The translations under genes were made by a program, and so were the position numbers. 64,000 nt of DNA from Sulfuricurvum sp041651515. Its GTDB lineage: Bacteria; Campylobacterota; Campylobacteria; Campylobacterales; Sulfurimonadaceae. Under the pieces are notes generated by a model. The model searched no databases and was not told the DNA's origin. It worked only from the letters and a program-made list of their open reading frames with translations. Of the stretch, positions 42,428 through 52,060 are shown one piece after another. The stretch spans positions 372,001 through 436,000 of the forward strand of contig NZ_JBAZJF010000002.1 in the NCBI RefSeq assembly GCF_041651515.1, given 5' to 3'. Within the stretch, counting starts at the first letter, position 1, and each line of letters starts with the position of its first letter.

Positions 42428-43099
42428 TTAAACTAAAAGATCGGTGTAGTCGTATTTTGAGAGATCGACATAAAATTCGCCCTCTTTTTGAATAATGCGG
42501 ACGTCACTTCCAAAAGCGGACTCAAAATGACGTTTGATTTTTTTACGCTCTTCAGAACCCACACCGATAAATTTTAAGTATCGTTTGAGTTCGATGATTC
42601 CACTGGCGAGCGCAGGAGGCGCTTGTGTTACCGTGGTAGCTGTAATATCGATGTCTTGAACTCCTTGGTCTTGTGACAGGAGCAGTTTGGTATTGATGAC
42701 ATCCAGAATACTTTTCAGCTGTTCATCTTTAGCGGTATAAATATCAACAATTCGTTGCCGTTCTGCAATTAACATCTGCTCTTTATCGTTGACCAAGGAG
42801 TCGATTTTAGTCTCAAGCTCTTTAATCTTACTTTTGAGTTGCTGATTCTCTTTTTGGTAGAGGGCTATGATCATCCCTACGGTTGTCTTTTGGGGTTGAG
42901 GAACGGGAGCTGAGGGGACAACTTTTGGCTCATTACTCAGCTCTTTGCGTTTTTCATCATTCAATGAGCTACGGGGAACGATAATATAGGTTATCCCCCC
43001 CTCGATTATATAGTTTAGGCGTTTGGTTCGAATTTTATTATGAATCATTTCTTTGGACATTTTAAATGTTTTGGCGTATTCATCGATACTAAAACGCAT
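42428..43099 (-). CDS. HTH-like and coiled-coil protein, 223 aa
   Basis: No firm family. The N-terminus (MRFSIDEYAKTFKMSKEMIHNKIRTKRL) resembles an excisionase/MerR-type helix-turn-helix. A Pro-rich hinge (about 60-72) and a long coiled coil (about 75-135; ENQQLKSKIKELETKIDSLVN) follow, then a compact C-terminal domain (SGIIELKRYLKFIGVGSEERKKIKRHFESAFG...). No signal peptide. Its start overlaps the cyclase-like gene stop by 11 bp, so the two are co-translated. Its C-terminal domain may sense or bind a ligand, but this is speculation. Confidence 0.6.
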   Translation of the reverse strand: MRFSIDEYAKTFKMSKEMIHNKIRTKRLNYIIEGGITYIIVPRSSLNDEKRKELSNEPKVVPSAPVPQPQKTTVGMIIALYQKENQQLKSKIKELETKIDSLVNDKEQMLIAERQRIVDIYTAKDEQLKSILDVINTKLLLSQDQGVQDIDITATTVTQAPPALASGIIELKRYLKFIGVGSEERKKIKRHFESAFGSDVRIIQKEGEFYVDLSKYDYTDLLV

Positions 43100-43754
43100 G
43101 ATTTTTCCTTTTTGGTATATTCATCCAGTCCGGTTTTGGGGGCGGGATGATTCCCCCTTTACGCATCCATATAAGATAGCCGTGATGTTCCATACGGTGC
43201 TTGTCGTAAAAGGTGTGCATAGAACTGTGTCTGAATTCACATTTTTGGAGAAGCTCTTCAAAATCGGGATATGTTTGTAAAAAAGTATTCAACGATTCAT
43301 AGGCTTTATCTGAAATAATAACGGTGCTGATAATTAGGTCTTTGATCTCAATATAGCGTGAACACTCATTTAGACCGTCGCCAACAAAGTTTTCATTTCC
43401 TAAAATGTCTTCAAAACGATGTACTTTACCGGTATGTACGGCAACTCGTATACCACGAAAATAGGGGTACTCTTTTGCGATAAAATCGGAAAAATGGATA
43501 AAAGAAAGGCCAAGTAATGGGCCATATCCCAGTAAACCTGGATGTAAAAGACAATAAAAACCGTCTCCGGTAGGGATAATCCCTTGCAACATTTTATCCA
43601 TCGGAATACCGGAACTTTTCAACATTTTGTGAATCATTTTTTTATAAGAAAGAGAAAGGAATGATATGATTTCCAACTGCTCGCTCATACTTAAGCGAGA
43701 GAAATCGATGATATCGATCAATACAATATCCGTTTCGATAGCTCTTTGATACAT
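43089..43754 (-). CDS. Class III nucleotidyl cyclase-like protein
   Basis: 221 aa from ATG 43754 (GGAG 5 bp upstream); the frame extends to 43832. Residues about 6-190 look like a class III cyclase catalytic domain: the first metal Asp in VLIDIIDFSRLS, the second in PTGDGFYCLL, and the transition-state Asn/Arg in GDGLNECSRYI. The Lys that normally selects adenine is not in the usual place before the GD(G) motif, so the product is uncertain. No membrane or sensor domain. It is the first gene of a two-gene operon with the coiled-coil protein, and divergent from pyk. Confidence 0.65.
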   Translation of the reverse strand: MYQRAIETDIVLIDIIDFSRLSMSEQLEIISFLSLSYKKMIHKMLKSSGIPMDKMLQGIIPTGDGFYCLLHPGLLGYGPLLGLSFIHFSDFIAKEYPYFRGIRVAVHTGKVHRFEDILGNENFVGDGLNECSRYIEIKDLIISTVIISDKAYESLNTFLQTYPDFEELLQKCEFRHSSMHTFYDKHRMEHHGYLIWMRKGGIIPPPKPDWMNIPKRKNHAF

Positions 43755-43891
43755 CATTTCTCCGTATCTCTTTTGAAATAGACCCATATTGTATACAAGA
43801 TGAACTCTAAAAACCCTGAGTTGATTAAACATATATAACAGCGTTTAGGAATGTGTGTTACCATTTCTTAAAATATTGCGGGATTATAATT

Positions 43892-45388
43892 ATGCAGAAA
43901 CGGACAAAAATTTTAGCTACTGTCGGCCCCTCTTCGGAGAGTGTGGAGACATTATCTGCACTGATTAAAGCAGGTGTAAATGTTTTTCGACTTAATTTTA
44001 GCCACGGAACACGTGAATATCACTCCAATGTGTTGGCAAATATCCGCACAGCTATGCGTAATACCGGGTTAATAGTGGGGATTTTGCAAGATATTAGTGG
44101 CCCTAAAATCCGTGTCGGAAAACTTAAAGAGGATTTTTATTTACAAAAAGGGGACAGGCTAGATTTTCATTATGATCCAATAGAGGGGGAAAAAATAAGT
44201 GAAAATCACTATCGCTTGTCCATCAATCAAAATGATGTTTTAAAAATGCTCAAGGTTGGGGATGCAATTTATTTATATGACGGGAATATCCGTGCACGTA
44301 TTATCGAGTGCACTGCTGAGTGTGTTCAGGCTATCCTCGAAAATAAAGGGAAACTCTCGTCGAATAAAGGGGTAAATTTTCCCAATACCCGATTGGGCAT
44401 CGAGATACTGACTCCCAAAGACAAACTGGATATGGAATGGGGGGTAGCAAACGGAGTCGATTTTATGGCAATTTCGTTTGTCCAAAATGCGCAGGATATG
44501 ATTCAGGCACGTGAAATTGTGCATGCCTATGGCGGAGAAGTGCAATTATTTGCAAAAATTGAAAAATTTGATGCCGTTGAAAATATTGACGAAATATTAT
44601 GTCACTCGGACGGAATTATGGTGGCAAGAGGAGACTTGGGGATTGAAGTCCCCTATTATCGGGTTCCAACTATTCAAAAGATGTTGATTCAAAAGGCAAA
44701 CAAGCATTCCAAGCCGGTCATTACCGCAACGCAAATGCTTCTTTCAATGACCGAAAAAGAGTCTGCAACCCGTGCCGAGATCAGCGATGTTGCCAATGCA
44801 GTATTAGACGGTACGGATGCCGTGATGCTTTCTGAAGAGAGTGCTATCGGACATAATCCCGTGTTGGTTGTTGAGACGATGGTTAATACGATTCAAGCGA
44901 TTGAAGAAATTTATCCTTTCGGAAAATTTACTGAATTCGGATACGATGATACCATGGATGTGGTGAACGAATCGGCAGTACGGTTAGGTGATTCGCTTCG
45001 AGCAGAGGGGATAATCGCAATGACAACGTCGGGGGCATCGGCGAAAAAGCTCTCCCGTTATCGTCCAAGGATGACGATATATGCGGCTACCCATGAGGAA
45101 CGTGTCGCACGGCTATTAAGTATCGTGTGGGGCGTCGTACCCGCCTATTTGATCAAAAAAGGGCGTCTTGAAGAGATGTTGAGTGAGATAATTCATAGTG
45201 GGCTTAATCGGGATATTATTGATAAAAACCGAACGTATATTTTTACAGCAGGATATCCGATCGGGACACCGGGGACAACAAATGTCATCCGTATTTTACG
45301 TGAAAATGAAATGACTTTTTTTGGGGAGACAAAAACTGTTAGCACCAAAAATAAAAAGGTGGAAGAAAAAATTCCCACTTTATTTTGA
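43892..45388 (+). CDS. pyk: Pyruvate kinase
   Basis: 498 aa. ATG 43892 (MQKRTKILATVGPSS) fits the family start. Features: NVFRLNFSHGTREYH, DISGPKIRVGKL, FMAISFVQNAQDM, MVARGDLGIEVP, TATQMLLSM, and a C-terminal allosteric-type domain (TTSGASAKKLSRYRP). Converts phosphoenolpyruvate and ADP to pyruvate and ATP. It faces the minus-strand cyclase-like gene, and a good ribosome site (GGGAT) precedes it. Confidence 0.97.
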   Translation: MQKRTKILATVGPSSESVETLSALIKAGVNVFRLNFSHGTREYHSNVLANIRTAMRNTGLIVGILQDISGPKIRVGKLKEDFYLQKGDRLDFHYDPIEGEKISENHYRLSINQNDVLKMLKVGDAIYLYDGNIRARIIECTAECVQAILENKGKLSSNKGVNFPNTRLGIEILTPKDKLDMEWGVANGVDFMAISFVQNAQDMIQAREIVHAYGGEVQLFAKIEKFDAVENIDEILCHSDGIMVARGDLGIEVPYYRVPTIQKMLIQKANKHSKPVITATQMLLSMTEKESATRAEISDVANAVLDGTDAVMLSEESAIGHNPVLVVETMVNTIQAIEEIYPFGKFTEFGYDDTMDVVNESAVRLGDSLRAEGIIAMTTSGASAKKLSRYRPRMTIYAATHEERVARLLSIVWGVVPAYLIKKGRLEEMLSEIIHSGLNRDIIDKNRTYIFTAGYPIGTPGTTNVIRILRENEMTFFGETKTVSTKNKKVEEKIPTLF

Positions 45389-45495
45389 AAAAGTGGACTG
45401 AAAAATGCTTTAATCAAGACTGAGGGGTCGCGTGTTTGTTGTTTCGTCACACCAAGCCCCCCTCAACCTTCTCTCTATTACGCTACAATTTCACT

Positions 45496-46212
45496 ATGAC
45501 AACCGATACCTTATTTACAAAACCGATTTCCAAACAATTTGAATTTGATGCCGATGTAGCAGCTGTATTTGATGATATGCTCATCCGTTCAGTCCCTTTT
45601 TACAAAGAGTCGCAAGCGCTCACGCGCCGATTTGCGCAAAATGTTCTTCATGAAGGGGGGATTGTATACGATTTAGGGTGTTCAACGGCTTCATTACTCT
45701 TGGATATTGAACGCTCTCATGAAAACTCCGATTCATTGCGTCTCATCGGAATTGATAATTCGCCGGCGATGATTGCGCATGCTCGTAAAAAGATAGAGGC
45801 ATACGGATCTAAAATTGAATTGGTAGAGGGGGATATCCTAACGTATCCGTATGAAGAAGCACGGGTTATTGTTAGTAACTACACGTTACAGTTTATCCGT
45901 CCGATTGTACGAGACACCCTTGTGCGGACCGTTTTTGATGCACTTTCAGACGGAGGGGTATTTATCTTTAGTGAAAAAGTGGTGAGTGAGGACCCGAAAT
46001 TGGGGAAAGAACTCATTGATTGTTATTATGACTTCAAAAAAATTCAAGGGTACAGTGAATACGAAATTGTCCAAAAGCGTGAAGCATTGGAAAACGTATT
46101 GATCCCTTATACTATGAATGAGAATATTCAAATGGCAAAAAACAGCGGATTTAAAACCTGCGAGGTCTTATTCCGATGGGCAAATTTCGCAACATTTATC
46201 GCTGTAAAATAG
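45496..46212 (+). CDS. cmoA: Carboxy-SAM synthase CmoA
   Basis: 238 aa class I methyltransferase-fold protein. SAM-binding GIVYDLGCSTASLLLDIE, IGIDNSPAMIAHARK and VVSNYTLQFI features match CmoA, which makes carboxy-S-adenosylmethionine from SAM and prephenate for the wobble modification cmo5U. ATG 45496 was chosen by the family start MTTDTLF; the longer frame from 45436 is an in-frame extension. The gene for CmoB is not in the window. Confidence 0.93.
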   Translation: MTTDTLFTKPISKQFEFDADVAAVFDDMLIRSVPFYKESQALTRRFAQNVLHEGGIVYDLGCSTASLLLDIERSHENSDSLRLIGIDNSPAMIAHARKKIEAYGSKIELVEGDILTYPYEEARVIVSNYTLQFIRPIVRDTLVRTVFDALSDGGVFIFSEKVVSEDPKLGKELIDCYYDFKKIQGYSEYEIVQKREALENVLIPYTMNENIQMAKNSGFKTCEVLFRWANFATFIAVK

Positions 46213-46215
46213 GGG

Positions 46216-46428
46216 TTACCATACTTTGCCGCTGGCAGGCTTCTGTGCAGGCTGTAAAGCCTCTTTAATATCTTTATAATCGACGATATTTTTATCGCAT
46301 TTTTGGTGATAATACCCTTGCGCATCATAATACTCTTCGCAATCATTATAATATCGCAGACTCACTCCACGCTCATTAAAACATCCGGTTATCAATAGCG
46401 GTAATAATAGTAAAAGTTTTCTCTTCAT
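46216..46428 (-). CDS. Small lipoprotein, 70 aa
   Basis: Signal peptide with a clear lipobox: MKRKLLLLLPLLITGC, cleavage before the Cys at position 16, which would be lipidated. The mature part is short and rich in Tyr/Asp/Lys (RYYNDCEEYYDAQGYYHQKCDK), with two further Cys that may form a disulfide. Its 3' end lies 3 bp from the cmoA stop (convergent). A cmoA-lipoprotein-nth order is also found in relatives. Function unknown. Confidence 0.75.
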   Translation of the reverse strand: MKRKLLLLLPLLITGCFNERGVSLRYYNDCEEYYDAQGYYHQKCDKNIVDYKDIKEALQPAQKPASGKVW

Positions 46429-46442
46429 ATGAATATTGTATC

Positions 46443-47090
46443 TTATCTGGGTTTAAAGCTCTCCGTAGTTTTACAAAACGTTCGTAAAAAACATTCGCTT
46501 TCACATTTGGGATTTTTGGCAGTACAGATATAGCGCCCAAATAAGACGAGCCCTTGATGGAGACGATGCAGCTCAGTTTTAAACTTTCTGACCAAGGTTG
46601 CTTCCGTAGCGCTTGGTGTCAGATCGTCGCTGAGTCCCAGTCTATGACTTACTCTAAAAACATGGGTATCGACAGCCATCAAATTGGCTTTGGTATATTC
46701 GATTAAAACCACATGGGCTGTTTTCTGCCCTACACCTGCTAGGGTTATGAGCTCTTTTTCATCTAAAGGAATTTCACCGCCATAGAACTCCATAACCCTT
46801 TTTGCCATTGCAATGAGATTGATCGCTTTATTATTAAAAAATGAGCAACTCTGAATGATTTTTTTGACATCGTCTAAATCGGCCTTTGCCAAGGCTTCCG
46901 GGGTTGGATAAGCAGAAAAAAGTTCGGGAGTGATGAGGTTTACCCTCTTGTCGGTACATTGTGCGGAAAGAGCTACCGCGATGACGAGTTCATAGGCATT
47001 TTTATAATACAACTCAGTTACAGCTTCACTGTAGCGCTCTAAAAAGGCGGCTTTTATCTCTTCAATCTCTTTTTTGGTTGATTTTTTCAT
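46443..47090 (-). CDS. nth: Endonuclease III (DNA glycosylase/AP lyase)
   Basis: 215 aa from ATG 47090 (a TTG at 47093 is also possible). HhH-GPD: catalytic Lys in LSAQCTDKRVN, and HhH/Asp region LITLAGVGQKTAHVVLIEYTKANLMAVDTHVFRVSHRLG. The C-terminal [4Fe-4S] cysteines are in CTAKNPKCESECFLRTFC. It removes oxidised pyrimidines. Divergent from the first hybrid kinase, 14 bp downstream of the lipoprotein. Confidence 0.97.
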   Translation of the reverse strand: MKKSTKKEIEEIKAAFLERYSEAVTELYYKNAYELVIAVALSAQCTDKRVNLITPELFSAYPTPEALAKADLDDVKKIIQSCSFFNNKAINLIAMAKRVMEFYGGEIPLDEKELITLAGVGQKTAHVVLIEYTKANLMAVDTHVFRVSHRLGLSDDLTPSATEATLVRKFKTELHRLHQGLVLFGRYICTAKNPKCESECFLRTFCKTTESFKPR

Positions 47091-47215
47091 CAAAAAGCCT
47101 ATCTTTTTTTATTCGTATTGTATCATTAAGGGGAAAAAATAGGTGAGTCCAAAATTTTGTGTTACAATATCCGATTTTCGAACAAAATTTGTTAGTTTGA
47201 GTGCAGGAGAGAAGT

Positions 47216-49159
47216 GTGGGATTAATGAGTCTGATTAAAAAATTATTTGGAAATGATGAGCATTTTAGTGCCGAAAGTGACCAAAATATTAATAAAGAAC
47301 TCTTTTATAGAGTACTCGATACTGATCCTGCAGCACTGTTGTTCTTTACCAAAGAAAATGGGTGGATAGGGGCGAATAAAGCATTTTTTGAGTTGGTTCC
47401 ACTCCAAACTATAGAACAATTACGTACCAAGCATGAGAGTATTCGTGAACTTTTTGCCCATGAAGATGAAGAGGTCTTTACTGAAATCGATAAGAGCTGG
47501 CTTGATTATATCCGTACCCATTGTCCGAATGGTTATGGTCTTTCGATTTTGGATCCGCACGGAACGCTACACTCCTTGGTTGCAACCTGTACATTGCTCA
47601 ACCAAGGCGGCAGTGATCTTTATCTGCTCCGGCTGGAAGATCAAAGCAAGTTAGTAGAACTTAAAGCTGAAGTAGTAGAAGTTGAACAGCTTAAAAGTAA
47701 GTTTCTTGCTAACATCGGACATGAATTTCGTACTCCTATGAACGGTATTTTAGGATTTATAGAATTACTTACCAAAACAGCACCTACCGATACACAGCTT
47801 GAATATATTCACTCGGTTCAGGGGTCTGCACGCAACTTGATGTCAAATATCGAAAATTTACTTGATTTAGCGCAAATGCAAAATGGTCGTTTACACGTTA
47901 GTAAAGCAGAATTTAATATTGTTACGGAGATGGAGGAACTCGCGCGCGGTTGTGTTTCATTGGGGAATGACAAAGGGGTCGGGGTACTCTTTTTTGTTGA
48001 CCCGAAACTTCCTACCAATATTACCGGGGATATCCGTAAAATAAAACAGGTCATTAATAACCTTTACAACAATGCTCTTAAATTTACGCAATCCGGTGGC
48101 CGCATTACGATCGAAGTTAAGCTCTTAAAACGTAATACTACGGGTACCTGTAATATTGGATTTATGGTAAAAGATACCGGAAAAGGGATTAGTAAAACCG
48201 ATCTTGTCTATATAACCCGTCCGTTTGTTTCAGGTGATCATGCCGATAATCGTCTCGGCGTAGGATTAAGTCTTTCACACGGATTGATTTCATTAATGGG
48301 GGGAGAACTCAAAATCACAAGTGATGAGGGGAAAGGGTCTTCCTTTAGCTTTGCATTAACCCTCGAAGGCTCATCTGATCAAGCGATGCAGATGGTTAAT
48401 GCACATTCAGCCAAAGTGGTATTGATTGATGAAAAACGGCTTGATGATGCAAACCATCTGACGAATTATCTTCGAAGTTTTGGAGTGACCGTTACCAAAG
48501 CGCAAATGATTGATGAAACCATTTTTTCTGATGCAGAGGTAGTTTATCTCATCGCTTCGCAAGAAAAAACCGATTGGACAACGAAGCTATCCGGTATGAA
48601 TCGCTCGTGTAAAACCATACTCTTGCTGGAACAGCATGAGCGGCTTCAAGCACGTATGCTTCACGTCGTGGACAGTGCACTCTCTAAGCCGCTGCTCCCT
48701 ACTCCGTTGCTAGCGCATTTGATTGAAATATTTAATCTTCCTAAAGCTCCAAGTGTATTAGCACCACAATTCCAGAAGGGAATTAATGCGCTTGTTGTTG
48801 AAGATAATTTGATCAATCAGCGTTTGATCAAACTCTTGCTTAAAGAGTATGGCATTCAAGTCTCTGCTGTTTCCAATGGAGATGAAGCGGTAGAGATGTG
48901 TCGTATACAGACGTTTGATATCGTCTTTATGGATATCGATATGCCGATCAAAGACGGTATTCTTGCCACGCAAGAGATTAAAGCGGAAGAGGGGCCTGCT
49001 CGTGTCGGTCGTATGCCTATTATTGCTTTAACTGCTCTTGCCATGGAGGGAGATCGTGAATATATTTTAGGGAGAGGATTAGATGATTATCTCTCGAAAC
49101 CTCTGACGCGCGAAAAACTCGAATATGTTCTTCAAAAATATTTAAAAGTCTCATTATAG
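47216..49159 (+). CDS. Soluble hybrid histidine kinase 1 (PAS-HisKA-HATPase-pseudoREC-REC)
   Basis: 647 aa from GTG 47216 (AGGAGA 5 bp upstream; GTG 47201 and ATG 47225 are alternatives). No membrane segment. A PAS-like domain (about 25-140), HisKA with GHEFRTPMNGI, HATPase with NNLYNNALKFT, VKDTGKGIS and RLGVGLSLSHG. About 405-515 looks like a receiver without the phospho-Asp. A full C-terminal receiver has VVEDNLINQRL, FMDIDMPIKDG and a Lys in YLSKPL. The intracellular signal is unknown. Followed 8 bp later by a paralogous kinase. Confidence 0.9.
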   Translation: MGLMSLIKKLFGNDEHFSAESDQNINKELFYRVLDTDPAALLFFTKENGWIGANKAFFELVPLQTIEQLRTKHESIRELFAHEDEEVFTEIDKSWLDYIRTHCPNGYGLSILDPHGTLHSLVATCTLLNQGGSDLYLLRLEDQSKLVELKAEVVEVEQLKSKFLANIGHEFRTPMNGILGFIELLTKTAPTDTQLEYIHSVQGSARNLMSNIENLLDLAQMQNGRLHVSKAEFNIVTEMEELARGCVSLGNDKGVGVLFFVDPKLPTNITGDIRKIKQVINNLYNNALKFTQSGGRITIEVKLLKRNTTGTCNIGFMVKDTGKGISKTDLVYITRPFVSGDHADNRLGVGLSLSHGLISLMGGELKITSDEGKGSSFSFALTLEGSSDQAMQMVNAHSAKVVLIDEKRLDDANHLTNYLRSFGVTVTKAQMIDETIFSDAEVVYLIASQEKTDWTTKLSGMNRSCKTILLLEQHERLQARMLHVVDSALSKPLLPTPLLAHLIEIFNLPKAPSVLAPQFQKGINALVVEDNLINQRLIKLLLKEYGIQVSAVSNGDEAVEMCRIQTFDIVFMDIDMPIKDGILATQEIKAEEGPARVGRMPIIALTALAMEGDREYILGRGLDDYLSKPLTREKLEYVLQKYLKVSL

Positions 49160-49167
49160 GAACAGCT

Positions 49168-51084
49168 ATGCTCTATTTGGAAAGCTTTGAAAACCAATAT
49201 GCCGGATTAATCGGAATGCTCACGTCGTGCGCTCATTTACACAGTGACCCGATGATATATGTCCAAATGTCGGGAAGTTTAGTGGGATGTAACGAACTGC
49301 TTTTAGAGCTATTTAGGGTTGATGCGCTGTTGGATATCGAGCCGGTAGGCGAGTGGTTCAGTCCGCAAGGGGTGGAGCTCTCTTTTTTACTTTCTCAGCC
49401 GGGTTCTTATAGAGGTAAAATAAATGCGATAGGGTATGAATATACCGTAGCAGTAAAATCGGAAGTTATTATATTGGAAGATGCTCCCATTATTGCTTTG
49501 GTTTTTCGGGATAACTCGATCATTGAACGTGCACGGGCTGCCGAGCGTTATTTCGAGCAATTTAAAAAGAAATTTTTGACCAACATGTCGCATGAATTTC
49601 GTACTCCAATGAATGCAATTATCGGATTTACTGATCTGTTAAAAAGCAGTCCTTTAAGCTCATGGCAGCAGGAGTATGTTGAGATGACAAGCCGCAGCGC
49701 GTTATCCATGATGCGTAACATCGAAAATTTGCTTGAATTGACACAAGTGGAAAGTGGTAGTATCCATACCAATTTGGCCTTGTTTAATCCGTTGGAAGTA
49801 TTTGAAAATTTTTCAATGCAATTTAATGATTTGGCGGTAAGCAAAGAGATCCAATTGATGTTTTTGATTGATCCGCATCTTCCTAAAACAATGATTGGGG
49901 ATCAAGACAAAATTACGGCCATTATGCGTAACCTCATTCAAAACGGGATTAAATTTACCGAAGAAGAGGGACGGGTTCTTGTCGAAATTGTAATTGTAAA
50001 AGAGGAAGGCACTTTTATTGAAGTGGAATATGCGGTAAGTGATACCGGTATCGGGATTGAAAATGAACGGGTAAAAACCCTTCTTCGTCCCTTTGGTGCG
50101 GCATGGGAAAATCAACGCAAAGGGAAAGACGGATTAGGAATCGGACTTAGCCTTAGTCATAAATATATTGATATGATGCATTCACATCTTATGCTCGCAT
50201 CTGAAAGTGGCAAAGGGTCACGCTTCTCGTTTCGGGTTACGCATCAGGTTAATGAAAGCGGAATATTCGAGTTTGTAGAGGGAACCCGTGCTTGTGTCTA
50301 TACTCAAGATCACATTCTCTCCTCGCAGGGGGCATTGCTCCAGAAATATCTTGAGATGTTTAATGTTCAAACAAGTGCTATCCATAATCTGTTAAATACC
50401 CAGTTGCATGAATGTGATGTCCTATTTTTAGACACTCCGCATATTGCTGCATCTCAAATTCAGGCTCTGAAATCGACTTACCCGAACCTTCAAATAGTCC
50501 CAATTATGAAGCTGGATTACGGAGAAAAAGCGGATGCAGTTATCGATTTGGTGGCATCAATCGTGACTGTGCCGATTCTTCCAAGCTCTCTGCACAAAAC
50601 ACTGGCCGTTATTTGGAATACGATGCCTAAAGAGTATATTTCCCGAAGTCCGGAAGTGCAGAGTATTCCGTTGCAGGAAAACATTAAAATTTTGGTGGCT
50701 GAGGACAATTTGATTAATCTTAAGCTTCTTGAAACGATTTTGCTTCAACAACATTTCCGTGTTATTGCGGTTGATAACGGTCAAAAAGCAGTTGATGCCT
50801 ATCTCAAAGAGCCATTTGATTTGGTACTTATGGATATTGATATGCCGATAATGGACGGTCTGATGGCGAATCGTCTTATTAAAGAGATTGATAAACGTGA
50901 CGGCAGAGGATTCGTCCCGGTAATCGCTCTGACGGCACATGCATTGATTGGGGATCGCGAACGAATTGTGGCGGCAGGATTGGATGCCCATTTGGCTAAG
51001 CCGATCGATAAAAATTTCCTTTTACAGACAATTGACCGCTATCTTAAAATTGCTCAGCAAAAGCGTCAGAATAATCCTGTTTAA
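49168..51084 (+). CDS. Soluble hybrid histidine kinase 2 (HisKA-HATPase-pseudoREC-REC)
   Basis: 638 aa, paralogous to the preceding kinase. The N-terminal part (about 1-125) is a PAS-like sensor. HisKA is SHEFRTPMNAI; HATPase has NLIQNGIKFT, VSDTGIGIE and GLGIGLSLSHKYI. A degenerate receiver occupies about 365-485. A complete C-terminal receiver has VAEDNLINLKLLE, LMDIDMPIMDG and HLAKPI. No transmembrane segment. AGGAACAGCT precedes ATG 49168. The tandem pair likely arose by duplication and may signal together through hetero- or homodimers. Confidence 0.9.
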   Translation: MLYLESFENQYAGLIGMLTSCAHLHSDPMIYVQMSGSLVGCNELLLELFRVDALLDIEPVGEWFSPQGVELSFLLSQPGSYRGKINAIGYEYTVAVKSEVIILEDAPIIALVFRDNSIIERARAAERYFEQFKKKFLTNMSHEFRTPMNAIIGFTDLLKSSPLSSWQQEYVEMTSRSALSMMRNIENLLELTQVESGSIHTNLALFNPLEVFENFSMQFNDLAVSKEIQLMFLIDPHLPKTMIGDQDKITAIMRNLIQNGIKFTEEEGRVLVEIVIVKEEGTFIEVEYAVSDTGIGIENERVKTLLRPFGAAWENQRKGKDGLGIGLSLSHKYIDMMHSHLMLASESGKGSRFSFRVTHQVNESGIFEFVEGTRACVYTQDHILSSQGALLQKYLEMFNVQTSAIHNLLNTQLHECDVLFLDTPHIAASQIQALKSTYPNLQIVPIMKLDYGEKADAVIDLVASIVTVPILPSSLHKTLAVIWNTMPKEYISRSPEVQSIPLQENIKILVAEDNLINLKLLETILLQQHFRVIAVDNGQKAVDAYLKEPFDLVLMDIDMPIMDGLMANRLIKEIDKRDGRGFVPVIALTAHALIGDRERIVAAGLDAHLAKPIDKNFLLQTIDRYLKIAQQKRQNNPV

Positions 51085-51176
51085 TATTGGTTATTTATTG
51101 CATACTATACTCGCAAATGTATTATAATGCCGAATTCAAAATCCCCTGCAATCCGGGGAACTAAACAAGGATAACA

Positions 51177-52019
51177 ATGAAGCGATATTATGCCGCTTGG
51201 GTTTTAGGTTTATTATTAAGTGCTCCAATGGCGTCAGCGGCTGTTTTAGCAACAGTGAACGGCGATGAGATTACTTCAGACGAGGTAAATAAAGTATTGA
51301 TGGAGGGGACACAAGGACGTTTCGATTCTCTCCCTGCTGATAAACAAAATGAGTTGCGTCAACGAATTATTGAGGGGATGATCGCTCAAGAATTGGTATA
51401 TGATGATGCGCAACGTACCGGTGTATTGGATTCAAAAGATTATAAACAAGAACTTCAAGTCCTTATGGATCGTATGAAAGTACAGCTTGCAGCTAAACTA
51501 TGGGAACAAAATCAATTCGAAGCAATTAAGGTAGATCCAAAAGAGGTTAGAGCATATTATGATGCTAATCCGGATGAATTTATCGATAAAGAAAAAATCC
51601 ACGCACGTCATATATTGGTAAAAACAGAGGCTGATGCCGATGCGATTATTAAAAGTATGAAAGGGCTCAGCGGAGATAAATTAAGAACAGAGTTTATCGC
51701 ACAAGCCAAATCAAAATCTACGGGACCGAGTGCAGCAAAAGGGGGCGACCTTGGATACTTTCCACGGGGACAAATGGTTCCATCCTTTAATGATGCAGCC
51801 TTTGCCATGAAAGAGGGAAGTATCTCAGCTTCTCCGGTACAAAGCCAATTTGGTTATCATGTTATTTACGTAGAAGATAAAAAAGCGGCAAAAAAACTCG
51901 GATTTGACGAAGTGAAGAATTTTATTGAACAACGTTTGAAGATGGATAAATTCAAAGTATATATGGAAAAGAAAATGAACGATTTACGTTCAAAAGCAAA
52001 AATTAATTACTCAAAATAA
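51177..52019 (+). CDS. peb4: PEB4-like periplasmic peptidyl-prolyl isomerase (SurA/PpiC type)
   Basis: 280 aa. Signal peptide (MKRYYAAWVLGLLLSAPMASA), a helical N-terminal chaperone domain (about 25-140), and a parvulin domain (EKIHARHILVKTEADADAIIK, AAKGGDLGYFPRGQMVPSFNDAAFAMKEG, QSQFGYHVIYVEDK). The helical C-terminus completes the SurA-like fold. Assists folding of outer membrane proteins. It converges on fbaA with a hairpin between, as in the Campylobacter jejuni PEB4-fba neighbourhood. Confidence 0.92.
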   Translation: MKRYYAAWVLGLLLSAPMASAAVLATVNGDEITSDEVNKVLMEGTQGRFDSLPADKQNELRQRIIEGMIAQELVYDDAQRTGVLDSKDYKQELQVLMDRMKVQLAAKLWEQNQFEAIKVDPKEVRAYYDANPDEFIDKEKIHARHILVKTEADADAIIKSMKGLSGDKLRTEFIAQAKSKSTGPSAAKGGDLGYFPRGQMVPSFNDAAFAMKEGSISASPVQSQFGYHVIYVEDKKAAKKLGFDEVKNFIEQRLKMDKFKVYMEKKMNDLRSKAKINYSK

Positions 52020-52026
52020 ACTACAG

Positions 52027-52052
52027 CATATTCCCACATTCGCGGGAATATG
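52027..52052. terminator. Bidirectional hairpin between peb4 and fbaA
   Basis: CATATTCCC-ACATTCGC-GGGAATATG is a 9 bp stem with an eight-base loop, centred between two convergent stop codons (52019 and 52061). No U-tract, so the strength is uncertain. Confidence 0.6.
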
Positions 52053-52060
52053 ACTACTCC

